64,000 bases of DNA from Calothrix sp. C42_A2020_038 (GCA_015272395.1 JACYLQ010000048.1:1-64000), one strand, 5' to 3'; numbered from the stretch's first letter, positions 35,919-45,660 are shown. Program-made: numbers and translations. Notes: generated by a model not told the origin, from the sequence alone.

Positions 35919-37394
35919 TCATCTATATCCTTGCCAAGGTTGAATTTCTAACGTTCCACTCGGCTTAAATACTACTTGATAGTGAGCCAGTGGTTGCTTA
36001 GTATCTGGTGCAGCAACATTAGAACCATATATATCGTTGAACATTTTAGGTAAAGGAGTTTCACGATAAAAATCAAAAGCACCTTTATTCAGTGGCTCGT
36101 AGTCAGCAATTACACCATCTTTATTTACTGCTACTCTGTACTTTAAATCACTATTAAAAGTAGGTGTTCCACTCCAATTTTTACGAATCGTATCGTATAA
36201 CTTTGTATTTAATTCTTTGATTTGGTTGGCATCGTTAATTTTTTCACCTACGACTTGTGGAGTTTTAGAGTAACCTAACCAAGGGCTTACTTCTAAGGCG
36301 CCTTTTCTTCTAAAAACGACACGAAACTGGGCAATCGGTTCGTTTGTCGCTGAACCTCTAGTCGCAGGATTGTAAAGCAAGTTCGGCAAAGGTGTTTGAC
36401 TCACTAAGTCGTTTGCTGTTTTGTTTACAGCTTTATAGCCAATAATTGCACCATCAGCAGCAACACCAACGCGATAAACTACATCCTCATTAATGGCACT
36501 ACGCCCTGTCCAAGCTGGGTTAATTTGGTTGTACACTTGGCGGTTTAATGCCCGCAGTTGTGATGGATCAGTAATTTCTGGGACTGTTCTTAGAAGACTT
36601 TCGATATCTGTAGGTGTTGGTATTGGTGTAAGTGTAGGAGTCGGGGCTAGACTAGTGTCTAGTGTTGGGGTTGCAGTAATGGCTGGTGTCGGAACAATAG
36701 CCGCTGCTTCGGTAGCAACTGGAGTTGGGACATTAGGTGCTGCGCTGTTAGCCGTTGCACTACTAGTCTGTTTTTCAGCTTCGGGTTGCGGTACCCTTGG
36801 TTGTGGAGTCGGAATCAAACTAAATGCAAACGCTGCTGCCGCTAAACTCGATAATCCCACTGTTGCTGGTACAGCTTGTTTAGCTAACCCATCATTAGTA
36901 CTGCTGTAGCGTTTTGGAACCGATTGAAGAGCAAGGGTTAATTCAGGCAAAGTTTGGCTATCTGCAAAAAATTGGTCAACAGCTTCAACTAAGTCAAATA
37001 ACTGTACTGTATTTAATTCAATTTCTATAGGCGTTTTGGCATCTGAATAACTCGATTCAGATGGCTGAGTCACATCTGAATTGATAATTAGCATGTGACG
37101 ATTACGATCAATTTGGTGCAGTTGTACGATATGTGACTCTTGATCTTGTGCTAATGGATTTGGTACATTGCTTAGAAATTGTTGAGCATAACCACTAACC
37201 GCACGCACTAAGCTTTCAAAAAATTCACGCCCACCAGCCAGAGGTTGCTTGAAACCTGCTAGGTAGCATTCTACGTTAACCAATATAGATAATTCCGGGC
37301 GCATTTCTTGAAAATGCGAAGCCTTACTAGCGTCGCTCAAACCTTCCAAAAGCAAAGTACAGTTTGGTAAGCTATATTTTCTTTGAATATTCAT
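35919..37394 (-). CDS. DUF4335 domain-containing protein
   Basis: A 491-residue protein. The N-terminal DUF4335 domain covers residues about 1-165 (RKYSLPNCTLLLEGLSDA). A hydrophobic stretch near 178-195 may anchor it and is followed by a Pro/Thr/Ala-rich linker. The C-terminus holds two related copies of a ~110-residue module: YRVGVAADGAIIGYKAVN with FRVVFRRKGALEVSPWLGY, and YRVAVNKDGVIADYEPLN with YQVVFKPSGTLEIQPWQGY. The start is three bases after the DUF3038 gene, and these two families commonly occur as a pair in cyanobacteria. Function unknown. Confidence 0.88.
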   Translation of the reverse strand: MNIQRKYSLPNCTLLLEGLSDASKASHFQEMRPELSILVNVECYLAGFKQPLAGGREFFESLVRAVSGYAQQFLSNVPNPLAQDQESHIVQLHQIDRNRHMLIINSDVTQPSESSYSDAKTPIEIELNTVQLFDLVEAVDQFFADSQTLPELTLALQSVPKRYSSTNDGLAKQAVPATVGLSSLAAAAFAFSLIPTPQPRVPQPEAEKQTSSATANSAAPNVPTPVATEAAAIVPTPAITATPTLDTSLAPTPTLTPIPTPTDIESLLRTVPEITDPSQLRALNRQVYNQINPAWTGRSAINEDVVYRVGVAADGAIIGYKAVNKTANDLVSQTPLPNLLYNPATRGSATNEPIAQFRVVFRRKGALEVSPWLGYSKTPQVVGEKINDANQIKELNTKLYDTIRKNWSGTPTFNSDLKYRVAVNKDGVIADYEPLNKGAFDFYRETPLPKMFNDIYGSNVAAPDTKQPLAHYQVVFKPSGTLEIQPWQGYR

Positions 37395-37397
37395 AAA

Positions 37398-38027
37398 TTA
37401 ATTCACTTCACCGTCAAAAAGACTAATCCAAAACCGCTGCATTCCAGCAGTTCCGGTACAGAATAATAATTTGCTTAATAAATCAATGGCTAGCTCATCG
37501 AGTTTTTCATCGCTTGTAATCGCAAGTACACCTGAACGCCTTGGATTCATACGGCTTTTGAAATGAGCGCGAAATCTTTCTAGATAATTTGATAGCCTGA
37601 TATTTTGTTCGAGTGGTATCTGCTTATCGCTCATTTGTTGGTATATGATCAATAACTGGCGAATCGTTACCGTTAAGCGACGTGCGATATAACAGGCAAT
37701 GACAACCAATGCTTTAGCTTCCATGATAGACAAAGGGCGCCGAATATGCGCTCTTCGCATTGGATTACTGCTACGCATTCGCCACAAATTAACTCGATCT
37801 TTAATAATACCTTTCAGGTCTAATTCTTCGGCAAAAGCTAAAATAGCCTCGGAACCACCTAATTCGAGAGCTTCAATTGCGAGCAAAATTAGGTCGATTT
37901 GCAACCGCGTTCGACGGGGACAATCTTGACCCTCGATCGCCGGCTCTGGTAAGGTGTCCAAAATCATCGGAAGCGACGACGGCATTGAATTACTGTGATA
38001 AGGCGTTAAACTAGCTGAGACATTCAT
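37398..38027 (-). CDS. DUF3038 domain-containing protein
   Basis: A 209-residue protein from the ATG at 38027, giving MNVSASLTPYHSN; another ATG lies four codons upstream. It is helical and basic with LDTLPEPAIEGQDCPRRTR, LDLKGIIKDRVNLWRMRSSN and LERFRAHFKSRMNPRR. I recognise it as cyanobacterial DUF3038. No catalytic motif or membrane segment is visible. It is the first gene of a two-gene unit with DUF4335. Confidence 0.86.
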   Translation of the reverse strand: MNVSASLTPYHSNSMPSSLPMILDTLPEPAIEGQDCPRRTRLQIDLILLAIEALELGGSEAILAFAEELDLKGIIKDRVNLWRMRSSNPMRRAHIRRPLSIMEAKALVVIACYIARRLTVTIRQLLIIYQQMSDKQIPLEQNIRLSNYLERFRAHFKSRMNPRRSGVLAITSDEKLDELAIDLLSKLLFCTGTAGMQRFWISLFDGEVN

Positions 38028-38039
38028 TATAAATACCAT

Positions 38040-38417
38040 TACGAGGCTGCAACAGACTACATACTAATTAAAATATTGTGCAACTTGCACATGCGCTTCT
38101 CTTGTGGCAGCAAAGGCACTGCCTGATATATACATTAGTTACTCATCCGATTGAAAGGTTTCCGTATACTCAAATCAATGTTTTTATTACATAGTTTACC
38201 CAGGTTGTTAATCACATCTTTAAATTAGGTAATAAATGATCTTGTGACTTGTGCTGTACATCCCTAGCTTCGTGTAGATTAGCTTAATCGTCAATCCGTA
38301 AGAGCAGCACTAAGTTTACATGCTTGAGAACTGCCATTATAATGTAAGATTTGGCATTGGGTAGCATGTAAATACTCATTGTTAGATCAGCTTAATATAT
38401 TGTATGGAATTGATTGT
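38040..38417. other. 378-base divergent intergenic region without a recognisable element
   Basis: Sequence between the DUF3038 gene and apt. It is AT-rich and should hold both promoters. I see no clear hairpin, repeat or operator. Confidence 0.45.
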
Positions 38418-38936
38418 ATGGATTTAAAGTCGTTAATTCGTGACATCCCAGATTTTCCAAAACCAGGTATCGTGTTCCGCGATATTACTACATTACTACG
38501 CGATGCCAAAGGGTTGCGATACACTATCGATTTACTAAAACAAAAGTGTATCGAAGCAAATTTAAGCGTTGATTATGTAGTCGGTATGGAATCACGAGGA
38601 TTTATTTTCGGTACTCCTCTGGCCTGTGAACTCGGTGCTGGTTTTATCCCAGTACGCAAACCAGGAAAGTTACCAAGCGCTGTTCACTCAATTGAATACC
38701 AATTAGAATATGGTACCGATTGTTTGGAGATCCATCAGGATGCCTTACAAATCGGTAGTCAAGTTTTAATTGTTGATGACCTGATTGCAACAGGGGGAAC
38801 CGCAGGTGCCACTGCAAAGCTATTGCAAAAAATCGGCTGCAATCTTGTTGGATTTGGGTTTATCATCGAGCTACGTGATTTAAACGGACGTCAGCATTTG
38901 CCTGATGTGCCGATTATCTCCTTGGTGGAGTACTAA
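38418..38936 (+). CDS. apt: Adenine phosphoribosyltransferase
   Basis: A 172-residue enzyme from the ATG at 38418, which yields [20 protein letters not shown] as in other Apt proteins; the frame opens earlier at 38379. The PRPP-binding motif is [20 protein letters not shown] and the substrate loop is [19 protein letters not shown]. It salvages adenine to AMP. The gene is monocistronic in appearance. Confidence 0.95.
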   Translation: MDLKSLIRDIPDFPKPGIVFRDITTLLRDAKGLRYTIDLLKQKCIEANLSVDYVVGMESRGFIFGTPLACELGAGFIPVRKPGKLPSAVHSIEYQLEYGTDCLEIHQDALQIGSQVLIVDDLIATGGTAGATAKLLQKIGCNLVGFGFIIELRDLNGRQHLPDVPIISLVEY

Positions 38937-39014
38937 ATTGCTAATAGTTAATGGGCTAGGAGCTTATTGTCTATTAACTATTCACAATTACCTATTGACT
39001 ATTAAGTTTTGATT

Positions 39015-40061
39015 ATGACAGCAAGCAGGGTTTCTTGGGAATCAGGAAAAGATTCATTAATAAGATTTATAACAAGTGATACGTTTATTTATGTCATCAA
39101 ACGCTTATTGCAGGCGCTATTAACATTATTTTTTGCATCTGCCCTATCTTTTCTAATTATTCAACTGGCGCCTGGTGATTATTTGGATACACTAAGACAA
39201 AATCCCAAAATTTCACCGGAAAGAATTGCGGAATTACAACGCCAGTTTGGTTTAGATAAATCATGGTTTGAGCAATTTTTCTTGTGGTTGCAACGAATCT
39301 TAACAAAAGGTGACTTTGGACAAAGCTTTGTTTATCAACGTTCAGTATCATCACTGTTATGGGAACGAGTACCAGCAACGTTGTATTTGGCTATTTCCTC
39401 ATTGGTAATGACCTGGGCTATAGCGGTACCTCTAGGTATTTTTGCCGCTGTGAAGCAAAATCGTGCGGCTGACAGAATCTTACAAGTCATTAGTTATGCA
39501 GGGCAAGGTTTTCCCAGCTTCGTAACAGCACTGTTACTCTTAATTTTTGCCCAAGTTACGGCTCCCTTATTCCCTGTAGGTGGTATGACTAGTATTTACC
39601 ACGATGAACTGAATGCATTTGGTAAATTTATTGATATTGCTTGGCACATGTTTTTGCCTACAATTGCTTTGAGCGTTACCAGCTTCGCTGGACTGCAACG
39701 TATCACCCGTGGTGAATTACTTGACGTTCTAAGGCAAGATTATATTCAAACAGCACGAGCGAAAGGTTTGCCGGAAAACCGAGTCATCTACGTTCATGCG
39801 CTTCGCAATGCAATTAACCCGTTGATCACTCTTTTGGGGTTTGAGCTAGCAAGTTTATTAAACGGCGCTTTTATTGCCGAGTATTTCTTTAACTGGCCAG
39901 GTTTAGGTCGGTTAACTCTACAAGCATTACAAGCTCAAGATTTATATTTGCTGATGGCAAGCTTGGTAATGGGCGCTGTGCTGTTAATCCTAGGCAACTT
40001 GATCGCGGACTTGATGCTCAAAGTTGCTGACCCACGTATTAAACTTGAAGACCTGAATTAG
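39015..40061 (+). CDS. DppB/OppB-type ABC transporter permease
   Basis: A 348-residue permease from the ATG at 39015 (TTG at 39009 is possible). Six helices, with the N-terminal FLIIQLAPGDYLDTLRQNP, the EAA loop YIQTARAKGLPENRVIYVHALRNA and the terminal LILGNLIADLMLKVADPRIK, all typical of peptide/nickel permease DppB. No second permease, ATPase or binding protein is adjacent, so it must assemble with subunits encoded elsewhere. Substrate unknown. Confidence 0.9.
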   Translation: MTASRVSWESGKDSLIRFITSDTFIYVIKRLLQALLTLFFASALSFLIIQLAPGDYLDTLRQNPKISPERIAELQRQFGLDKSWFEQFFLWLQRILTKGDFGQSFVYQRSVSSLLWERVPATLYLAISSLVMTWAIAVPLGIFAAVKQNRAADRILQVISYAGQGFPSFVTALLLLIFAQVTAPLFPVGGMTSIYHDELNAFGKFIDIAWHMFLPTIALSVTSFAGLQRITRGELLDVLRQDYIQTARAKGLPENRVIYVHALRNAINPLITLLGFELASLLNGAFIAEYFFNWPGLGRLTLQALQAQDLYLLMASLVMGAVLLILGNLIADLMLKVADPRIKLEDLN

Positions 40062-40088
40062 TAAAAAGTTCAGAGTTTTAAGTTAGGA

Positions 40089-40122
40089 GGCGTGGAGTTA
40101 TCACCACTCTTAACTCCGTGCC
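40089..40122 (+). terminator. Hairpin after the DppB-like gene
   Basis: GGCGTGGAGTTA (40089-40100) pairs with TAACTCCGTGCC (40111-40122), 12 bp including two G-T pairs. No strong T-run follows, so a terminator role is likely but not certain. Confidence 0.45.
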
Positions 40123-40165
40123 TTCGATGTGATGAATTGAATATCTATATAATATAGATTGTTTT

Positions 40166-40444
40166 ATGTCCGACTTTTATTACATAATGCGCTCGAAAAG
40201 TGACGGTAAATACTTAGTTGCGCGCCCCCATGATTCCCAAACAAGCTATTTGCTGCTATTCAAAGAACAATACGATGCTTTGAGCTATGTAAATACCCAC
40301 GCTGGGGAGTACGCCAATCATTTGGGAATTGAAATGATTCCGAACAACCAAATCTCTACAATACTACAGCGCTGGGGTTTCATCGGTGTAGGCGTTGTTT
40401 CAGACCCCTTAATACCCAGGATAGAATTTTTGCAGCGAAGCTAA
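40166..40444 (+). CDS. Small conserved hypothetical protein
   Basis: A 92-residue soluble protein starting MSDFYYIMRSKSDGKYLVAR, with LLLFKEQYDALSYVNTHA and LQRWGFIGVGVVSDPLIPR following. No membrane helix or known motif is visible. The codon use and lack of low complexity support a real gene. It lies between the DppB-like permease and the RRM gene, all on the plus strand, but separate hairpins suggest separate transcripts. I do not recognise the family. Confidence 0.65.
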   Translation: MSDFYYIMRSKSDGKYLVARPHDSQTSYLLLFKEQYDALSYVNTHAGEYANHLGIEMIPNNQISTILQRWGFIGVGVVSDPLIPRIEFLQRS

Positions 40445-40549
40445 TACAAGGTAAAGTCTTGTTTACAGTCTCCCTAATTAACAAAATGTGCTATACTAAT
40501 GGACGAGACTTAATTCGGCGACTGTGTTTTGTTTTTATTATTCACGGAA

Positions 40550-40596
40550 TTTTCTCCGAAATCTAGATCTCTTTACGTTTATAGTTTCGGAGAAAA
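40550..40596 (+). promoter_or_regulatory. RRM-gene leader hairpin that hides the ribosome-binding site
   Basis: TTTTCTCCGAAA (40550-40561) and TTTCGGAGAAAA (40585-40596) are perfect 12-bp complements with a 23-base loop. The GGAG at 40589-40592 is the Shine-Dalgarno element of the gene starting at 40600, so it is fully base-paired in the folded state. A -10-like TATACT at 40492-40497 would give a leader of about 95 bases. Confidence 0.7.
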
Positions 40597-40599
40597 CTT

Positions 40600-40899
40600 A
40601 TGTCAGTTTATGTAGGCAACCTTTCCTACGAGGTTACAGAAGAAAGCTTGAATGCTGTGTTTAAAGAATATGGTACTGTAAAGCGGATTCAATTACCCAC
40701 CGACCGTGAAACAGGTCGCCTTCGTGGGTTTGGTTTTGTGGAAATGTCTTCTGATGCAGAAGAAGCAGCTGCCATTGATGCTCTTGATGGTGCTGAGTGG
40801 ATGGGACGCGACCTCAAGGTTAACAAAGCTAAACCAAGAGAAGAGCGAGGTTCATTTGGTGGAGACCGGAGAAATAATAACTACCGTAACCGTTATTAA
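40600..40899 (+). CDS. RRM-type RNA-binding protein
   Basis: A 99-residue protein with one RRM domain (residues 1 to about 80) and a short Gly/Arg/Asn-rich tail. RNP2 is SVYVGNLSYEV and RNP1 is GRLRGFGFVEM; both carry the aromatic residues that stack on RNA. These Rbp proteins are cyanobacterial, often cold-induced, and affect mRNA stability and localisation. The start is set by GGAG seven bases upstream, which sits inside the leader hairpin described separately. Confidence 0.94.
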   Translation: MSVYVGNLSYEVTEESLNAVFKEYGTVKRIQLPTDRETGRLRGFGFVEMSSDAEEAAAIDALDGAEWMGRDLKVNKAKPREERGSFGGDRRNNNYRNRY

Positions 40900-40968
40900 A
40901 CTGAAATAATTGGTTTTTTTTAAGCCAATTGTTCAGAGATAACTAATAATTTGATATTTTGGTTAGAA

Positions 40969-40990
40969 GCCCAAGTGTTTTCACTTGGGC
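40969..40990. terminator. Bidirectional terminator between the RRM gene and purF
   Basis: GCCCAAGTG and CACTTGGGC (40969-40977, 40982-40990) form a perfect 9-bp stem with a TTTT loop. ATTTTGGCTTTATT follows on the plus strand, so it mainly ends the RRM transcript and may also serve purF. Confidence 0.75.
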
Positions 40991-41004
40991 ATTTTGGCTT
41001 TATT

Positions 41005-42498
41005 CTATACAGTTACTTTTTCGAGTACTAACTTTGCGCGTTTGACTTGCTCAGGTATAGGTATAGGATAATTACCTGTAAAACATGCAGAACAGAAATT
41101 ATTAGTGTCTTCTTGAGTTTCTTCTAACATTCCTTTCCAACTGAGGTAAGCAAGACTATCGACTTCCAGCTGTTTGGCAATCTCTTCTACAGATAAACGT
41201 GCAGCGATCAACTGGTCTTGACTATCTGTGTCAATCCCGTAAAAGCAGGGATGAGTAACTGGAGGTGAAGAAATTCTCATGTGAACTTCAATGGCGCCAG
41301 CATCGCGTAAAGCTTTTACAAGTTTACGACTAGTTGTGCCACGCACAATCGAGTCATCAATAATAATTATTCTTTTACCAACAAGCACATCTTTGAGTGG
41401 ATTGAGTTTCATTTTGATTCCTGACTCACGCATCGCTTGAGTTGGTTGAATAAAAGTACGTCCAACATAACGGTTTTTGATCAATCCCTCAGCATATTTA
41501 ACTCCTGATTCCTGGGAGTAGCCAATTGCAGCGGGAATTCCTGAATCTGGCACACCAAAGACAATATCTGCATCTACAGGAGATTCTTGTGCAAGTCGGC
41601 GCCCTAAGCGCATCCGATAGCTGTATAGTGTCTCGTTATGCATGACACTATCAGGACGAGCAAAGTAAATCATCTCAAACACACACAGCTTTGTTCGTGG
41701 CTGTTGACTCCAATGGTATGATGCTAATCCAGCTTCAGTAATCCATACCACCTCGCCTGGTTCAACATCACGTAAATAGTCAGCACCAATAATATCTAAA
41801 CCACAAGTTTCAGAAGCTAAAACATAGCGAACTGGATTTTCGCCAATTGTGCCAATTACAAGTGGGCGAATTCCATGTGGGTCACGCACACCCATAATAC
41901 CCACAGGAGTACCAATAACCAAACTAAAGGCTCCTTGACAACGATGAAATGCTTTAATCGCACCATCCAACCAATCCAAGCCACTATCTATTTCCTGTGC
42001 GATTGCATACGCTATCATCTCAGAATCTGTCGTTGTCACCAAGTTGATATTGTCTCTGATCAGCTCATCACGCAGTTGTACAGTATTGACTAAATTCCCG
42101 TTATGCGCTAGAGCCAGATTACCTAGTCGTGTTTCGGCAACAGCAGGTTGAGCATTAACTTTACGACTAGAACCTGTGGTGGAATAGCGCGTGTGACCGA
42201 CACCAATCGTACCAAGCAATTCGCTCAAAATTGATTCATTAAAGACTTGGGATACTAAACCCATGTCTTTGTACAAGTGAACTCTGTCACCCTCGAACGT
42301 AGCAATACCAGCGGATTCTTGACCTCGATGTTGCAGTGCGTACAACCCGAAATAAGTTAGCTTGGCTACATCTTCACCGGGTGCGTAGATGCCAAAAACA
42401 CCACAAGCTTCTTCTGGCTTATCGGCTCGTTCCTGATAGTTGCTATCCTGGGTAGACTGGAAATCGCAATCCGAAGTGACGGGATGATTGGGAATCAT
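41005..42498 (-). CDS. purF: Amidophosphoribosyltransferase
   Basis: A 497-residue enzyme. A propeptide of about 31 residues precedes the catalytic Cys in EEACGVFGIYAP. The glutaminase half shows ALQHRGQESAG and LAHNGNLVN, and the PRPP-binding half shows IIIIDDSIVRGTTSRK. Four later Cys (in HPCFYGID, and FCSACFTG near the C-terminus) fit the [4Fe-4S] cluster of the B. subtilis-type enzyme. It makes phosphoribosylamine, the first step of purine synthesis. It lies downstream of purL on the same strand, 243 bases away. Confidence 0.96.
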   Translation of the reverse strand: MIPNHPVTSDCDFQSTQDSNYQERADKPEEACGVFGIYAPGEDVAKLTYFGLYALQHRGQESAGIATFEGDRVHLYKDMGLVSQVFNESILSELLGTIGVGHTRYSTTGSSRKVNAQPAVAETRLGNLALAHNGNLVNTVQLRDELIRDNINLVTTTDSEMIAYAIAQEIDSGLDWLDGAIKAFHRCQGAFSLVIGTPVGIMGVRDPHGIRPLVIGTIGENPVRYVLASETCGLDIIGADYLRDVEPGEVVWITEAGLASYHWSQQPRTKLCVFEMIYFARPDSVMHNETLYSYRMRLGRRLAQESPVDADIVFGVPDSGIPAAIGYSQESGVKYAEGLIKNRYVGRTFIQPTQAMRESGIKMKLNPLKDVLVGKRIIIIDDSIVRGTTSRKLVKALRDAGAIEVHMRISSPPVTHPCFYGIDTDSQDQLIAARLSVEEIAKQLEVDSLAYLSWKGMLEETQEDTNNFCSACFTGNYPIPIPEQVKRAKLVLEKVTV

Positions 42499-42692
42499 GC
42501 GCTAGTATGCTCCTGATGATAAAATGTCGGTCGGGTCGCAAACAATAAATTACTGCTGAGATTTGTAAAAGACCGAAAAAGTATGTCTTTGGATAGTGGT
42601 ACGAGAAAAATTAAATATCTCTTAACCATCTATTAAAACAGTACCCTAAAATTTGAGTTAAAAACGTAGACTTATTGTGAGTTCTGACTCTA

Positions 42693-42721
42693 TACAGACG
42701 CTTCGTTGCGAAACGTCTGTA
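42693..42721. repeat. Hairpin of the GTAGAGACG-like family
   Basis: TACAGACG and CGTCTGTA flank TTCG...CGAA, giving a near-perfect hairpin between purL and purF. It may attenuate or end the purL transcript. Confidence 0.5.
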
Positions 42722-42741
42722 CTCCGCTCCTCCTAACTTGA

Positions 42742-45093
42742 TCAGCACTGTATTTTGAGGCGCCGTTCAATAGCGTTAAGAAAGTTTAAGCTTATTTCTT
42801 CAATCGTAACTCCAATTAAAGTTTGGTTATCAGTTGTTAAAACCTGTAAACCAGTGTCGAAATTACCGACCTTGCCTAGTTTTTGCCAACAATTAGTAAG
42901 GTATTGGCTTAAGTGTGATTCCCAAGCAGATTGCTGTGCTGGAGACACAGAGACTACTATTCTGGCGCCACTTTCACCAAACAACAATTCATCCCAACGT
43001 AAATTTGGCGAATTAGGTGGTATTACTGAAATTTCGGCACCAAGCTGACTCGATATGCAACACTCTGCCAGTGCAACAGCCAAGCCACCTTCGGAACAGT
43101 CATGAGCGGAATGCACCCAGCTAAGACGAATTCCTTGACGGCAAACTTTTTGAACTCGGCGTTCTAAATCAAAATCGATACGTGGCGGTTTACCTGCAAT
43201 AGTATGATGAATCGTTGCTAAATATTCAGATGCTCCGAGTTGGGTTTTAGATTCGACTGGTGTACCTAGTAAGTAAATTAAGTCACCTTGATTTTGCCAC
43301 CCTTGACCACAAATATGATTTAAATCGTCTATTGTGCCAATCATCCCGACTACAGGGGTTGGATATATAGCTTGAGGATTACCTTGAGAATCAAGAGTTT
43401 CATTGTATAAAGAAACATTTCCACCAGTTACAGGAGTATCTAGTTCGCGGCAAGCTTCAGCTAAACCACGACAAGCTTGAGCTAATTGCCAATAACCAAT
43501 CGGTTTTTCTGGACTACCAAAGTTTAAATTATCTGTAACTGCCAAAGGTTCGGCACCAACACAACTAAGATTACGTGCAGCTTCTGCAACAACTGCCTTA
43601 GCACCTTCTAATGGGTCAAGATAAACGTAACGTGGATTGCAATCTACAGTGGCAGCAACACCCAATTTTGGATTAGCTTTGGGGAAATGGCGATTTTCGA
43701 GGGGACGTAAGCGTAAAATTGCGGCATCGGCGCCACCTGGAAGCATAACTGTATTATTCTGGACTTGGTGGTCATACTGACGGTAAACCCAGCGTTTAGA
43801 AGCGATGCTAGGTGTATCGAGTAAGGTTAGTAAAACATCATTCCAACTTAACTTTTTACCTTGTACCTCAATACCGTTGGCTGTACATTTAGGCAACAAT
43901 TCAGGTGTCCATTGCCAAGCTTTGCGTGCGTATTCAGGTGGTTCTTGAAGTAACTGACGTTGATATATTGGTGTATTTTCTGCCAGAGCAAGAGCAGGAA
44001 TTTCAGCGGCAATTTTTCCCTGGAATAAAATCCTAACAATTGGCTGTGCAATTACAGTACCTGCAACAACAGCATGAAGTCCCCAGCGATGGAAAATATC
44101 GACTAACTCCTGTTCACGTCCTTTGTGGGCAACAAATAACATTCGTTCTTGCGACTCGGAAAGTAGGTACTCATAAGGCACCATTCCCGTTTCCCGCACT
44201 GGAATTTTATCTAAATTAAATTCGATTCCAACTCCACCTTTAGCCGCCATTTCCGCAGTCGAACAAGTTATACCTGCTGCTCCCATATCCTGTGCGGCGA
44301 CTACGGCGCCTGTTTTGAATGCTTCCAAGCAAGCTTCAATTAGGGATTTTTCTAAAAATGGGTCGCCCACTTGTACAGCTGGACGGTCGTCAATTGATTC
44401 ATCACTGAGTTCAGCACTCGCAAAACTGGCGCCTCCCATACCATCGCGTCCAGTTGTGGAACCAACATACAATACAGGGTTGCCAATTCCAGAGGCGGCG
44501 GATTTAACGATTTCCGGTGTTTCCATTAACCCCAGTGCCATCACATTAACCAAAGGGTTGCCAGAATAAGCTGGGTCAAAATAGACTTCACCACCAACAG
44601 TGGGCACCCCAACACAATTACCGTAGTGAGAAATACCTGCAACTACACCTTGAAATAATCTTTGAGTTTTAGAATCGTCTAATGAACCAAACCGTAGTGA
44701 ATTTAGTACAGCAATGGGACGCGCCCCCATTGTAAAAATATCTCTCAATATACCACCAACACCTGTAGCGGCGCCTTGAAATGGTTCAACCGCAGAAGGA
44801 TGGTTATGGGATTCGATCTTGAATGCTAGTTGTAGTCCATCACCAATGTCAACAACACCTGCATTTTCACCGGGACCGACAAGAATACGCCTACCTGTAG
44901 TTGGAAATTGTTTTAACAGTGGTCGAGAATTTTTATAGCAGCAGTGTTCAGACCACATGACACCAAACATCCCCAACTCTGCTTTGTTGGGATGGCGCCC
45001 TAACCTGTTAACGATTTCTTGATACTCTTCGGGTTTAATACCTTCCGATGCGATTTCTTGAGGAGAAAACGGAGGTTGAGAGGAGACAGTCAT
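42742..45093 (-). CDS. purL: Phosphoribosylformylglycinamidine synthase subunit PurL
   Basis: A 783-residue small-type PurL, the ATP-dependent subunit that works with PurS and PurQ. Key segments are [15 protein letters not shown], the ATP/Mg loop [20 protein letters not shown], and [13 protein letters not shown] at the start of the second half. [12 protein letters not shown] and [16 protein letters not shown] follow. Length is normal for this class (about 750-780). It converts FGAR to FGAM. The start ATG gives [19 protein letters not shown], typical of the family in cyanobacteria. Upstream lies the triplicated small-RNA array. Confidence 0.96.
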   Translation of the reverse strand: MTVSSQPPFSPQEIASEGIKPEEYQEIVNRLGRHPNKAELGMFGVMWSEHCCYKNSRPLLKQFPTTGRRILVGPGENAGVVDIGDGLQLAFKIESHNHPSAVEPFQGAATGVGGILRDIFTMGARPIAVLNSLRFGSLDDSKTQRLFQGVVAGISHYGNCVGVPTVGGEVYFDPAYSGNPLVNVMALGLMETPEIVKSAASGIGNPVLYVGSTTGRDGMGGASFASAELSDESIDDRPAVQVGDPFLEKSLIEACLEAFKTGAVVAAQDMGAAGITCSTAEMAAKGGVGIEFNLDKIPVRETGMVPYEYLLSESQERMLFVAHKGREQELVDIFHRWGLHAVVAGTVIAQPIVRILFQGKIAAEIPALALAENTPIYQRQLLQEPPEYARKAWQWTPELLPKCTANGIEVQGKKLSWNDVLLTLLDTPSIASKRWVYRQYDHQVQNNTVMLPGGADAAILRLRPLENRHFPKANPKLGVAATVDCNPRYVYLDPLEGAKAVVAEAARNLSCVGAEPLAVTDNLNFGSPEKPIGYWQLAQACRGLAEACRELDTPVTGGNVSLYNETLDSQGNPQAIYPTPVVGMIGTIDDLNHICGQGWQNQGDLIYLLGTPVESKTQLGASEYLATIHHTIAGKPPRIDFDLERRVQKVCRQGIRLSWVHSAHDCSEGGLAVALAECCISSQLGAEISVIPPNSPNLRWDELLFGESGARIVVSVSPAQQSAWESHLSQYLTNCWQKLGKVGNFDTGLQVLTTDNQTLIGVTIEEISLNFLNAIERRLKIQC

Positions 45094-45246
45094 GATGATG
45101 CACCATAGGGACAGAGCAATATTTTACCCATTTTTGATGCGTTCATGTTGTTTAAAGGAGTTGCAGAGTAATTACCTTCCTAACAGTTTTGTATAAAAAT
45201 AAACTCTTTATCAATAGGGATAAAACAGATTGAACGACGATAGCGT

Positions 45247-45262
45247 TGTGACGAGAATCACA
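45247..45262 (+). promoter_or_regulatory. CRP-type box before small RNA A
   Basis: TGTGACGAGAATCACA matches TGTGA-N6-TCACA exactly. It ends 58 bases before the conserved GAACTCTAGCCGAGTC block, and the same distance recurs at the other copies. Confidence 0.7.
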
Positions 45263-45315
45263 CTGCTGCATGATTAAGATCGTCTCCTTATAGTTGCCGT
45301 ACTGAAATAATAAAG

Positions 45316-45392
45316 ACACTGAACTCTAGCCGAGTCATTAATAGGGAACACACTAAGCGCCGACAGCCTCTTTCGAGACTGCCGGTTTTTTG
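45316..45392 (+). ncRNA. Tandem small RNA, copy A
   Basis: A conserved block of about 47 bases (GAACTCTAGCCGAGTCATTA, then ATAGGGAACACACTAAGCGC) contains a mini-hairpin ACTC-TAGCC-GAGT and a single-stranded middle. It ends in the hairpin CCGACAGCCTC / GAGACTGCCGG followed by T6 (45386-45391). A -10-like AATAAT lies at 45306-45311. No coding potential is seen. Identity unknown. The layout recalls the NsiR1 tandem RNAs, but I cannot confirm it. Confidence 0.7.
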
Positions 45393-45449
45393 TTTTTATA
45401 TGGCAATACTTAATACAAATTAGACGTGGCACTACATAATGATTTGGCT

Positions 45450-45465
45450 TGTGATGTTAATCACA
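45450..45465 (+). promoter_or_regulatory. CRP-type box before small RNA B
   Basis: TGTGATGTTAATCACA, an exact TGTGA-N6-TCACA site, is centred about 63 bases before the inferred transcription start of copy B, the spacing of a class I CRP site. Confidence 0.7.
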
Positions 45466-45520
45466 GCTTTGCATGACTAAAATCGCATCATAATCAGGTA
45501 TAAACGAGCATAATAACAAC

Positions 45521-45597
45521 TAACTGAACTCTAGCCGAGTCATTAATAGGGAACACACTAAGCGCCGACAGTCTTTTTTGAGACTGCCGGTTTTTTG
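45521..45597 (+). ncRNA. Tandem small RNA, copy B
   Basis: Same block as copy A beginning at 45526, with a -10-like CATAAT at 45509-45514 and no good -35 box, which fits activator dependence. The terminator stem around GCCGACAGTCT / AGACTGCCGG is followed by T6 at 45591-45596. Confidence 0.72.
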
Positions 45598-45644
45598 TTG
45601 CCGAAACCCCAAACTTTGTGGTTCCACACCAAAATTATTGATGT

Positions 45645-45660
45645 TGTGATCACAGTCACA
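45645..45660 (+). promoter_or_regulatory. CRP-type box before small RNA C
   Basis: TGTGATCACAGTCACA, an exact TGTGA-N6-TCACA site, ends 60 bases before the conserved block of copy C, as for copy B. Confidence 0.7.
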
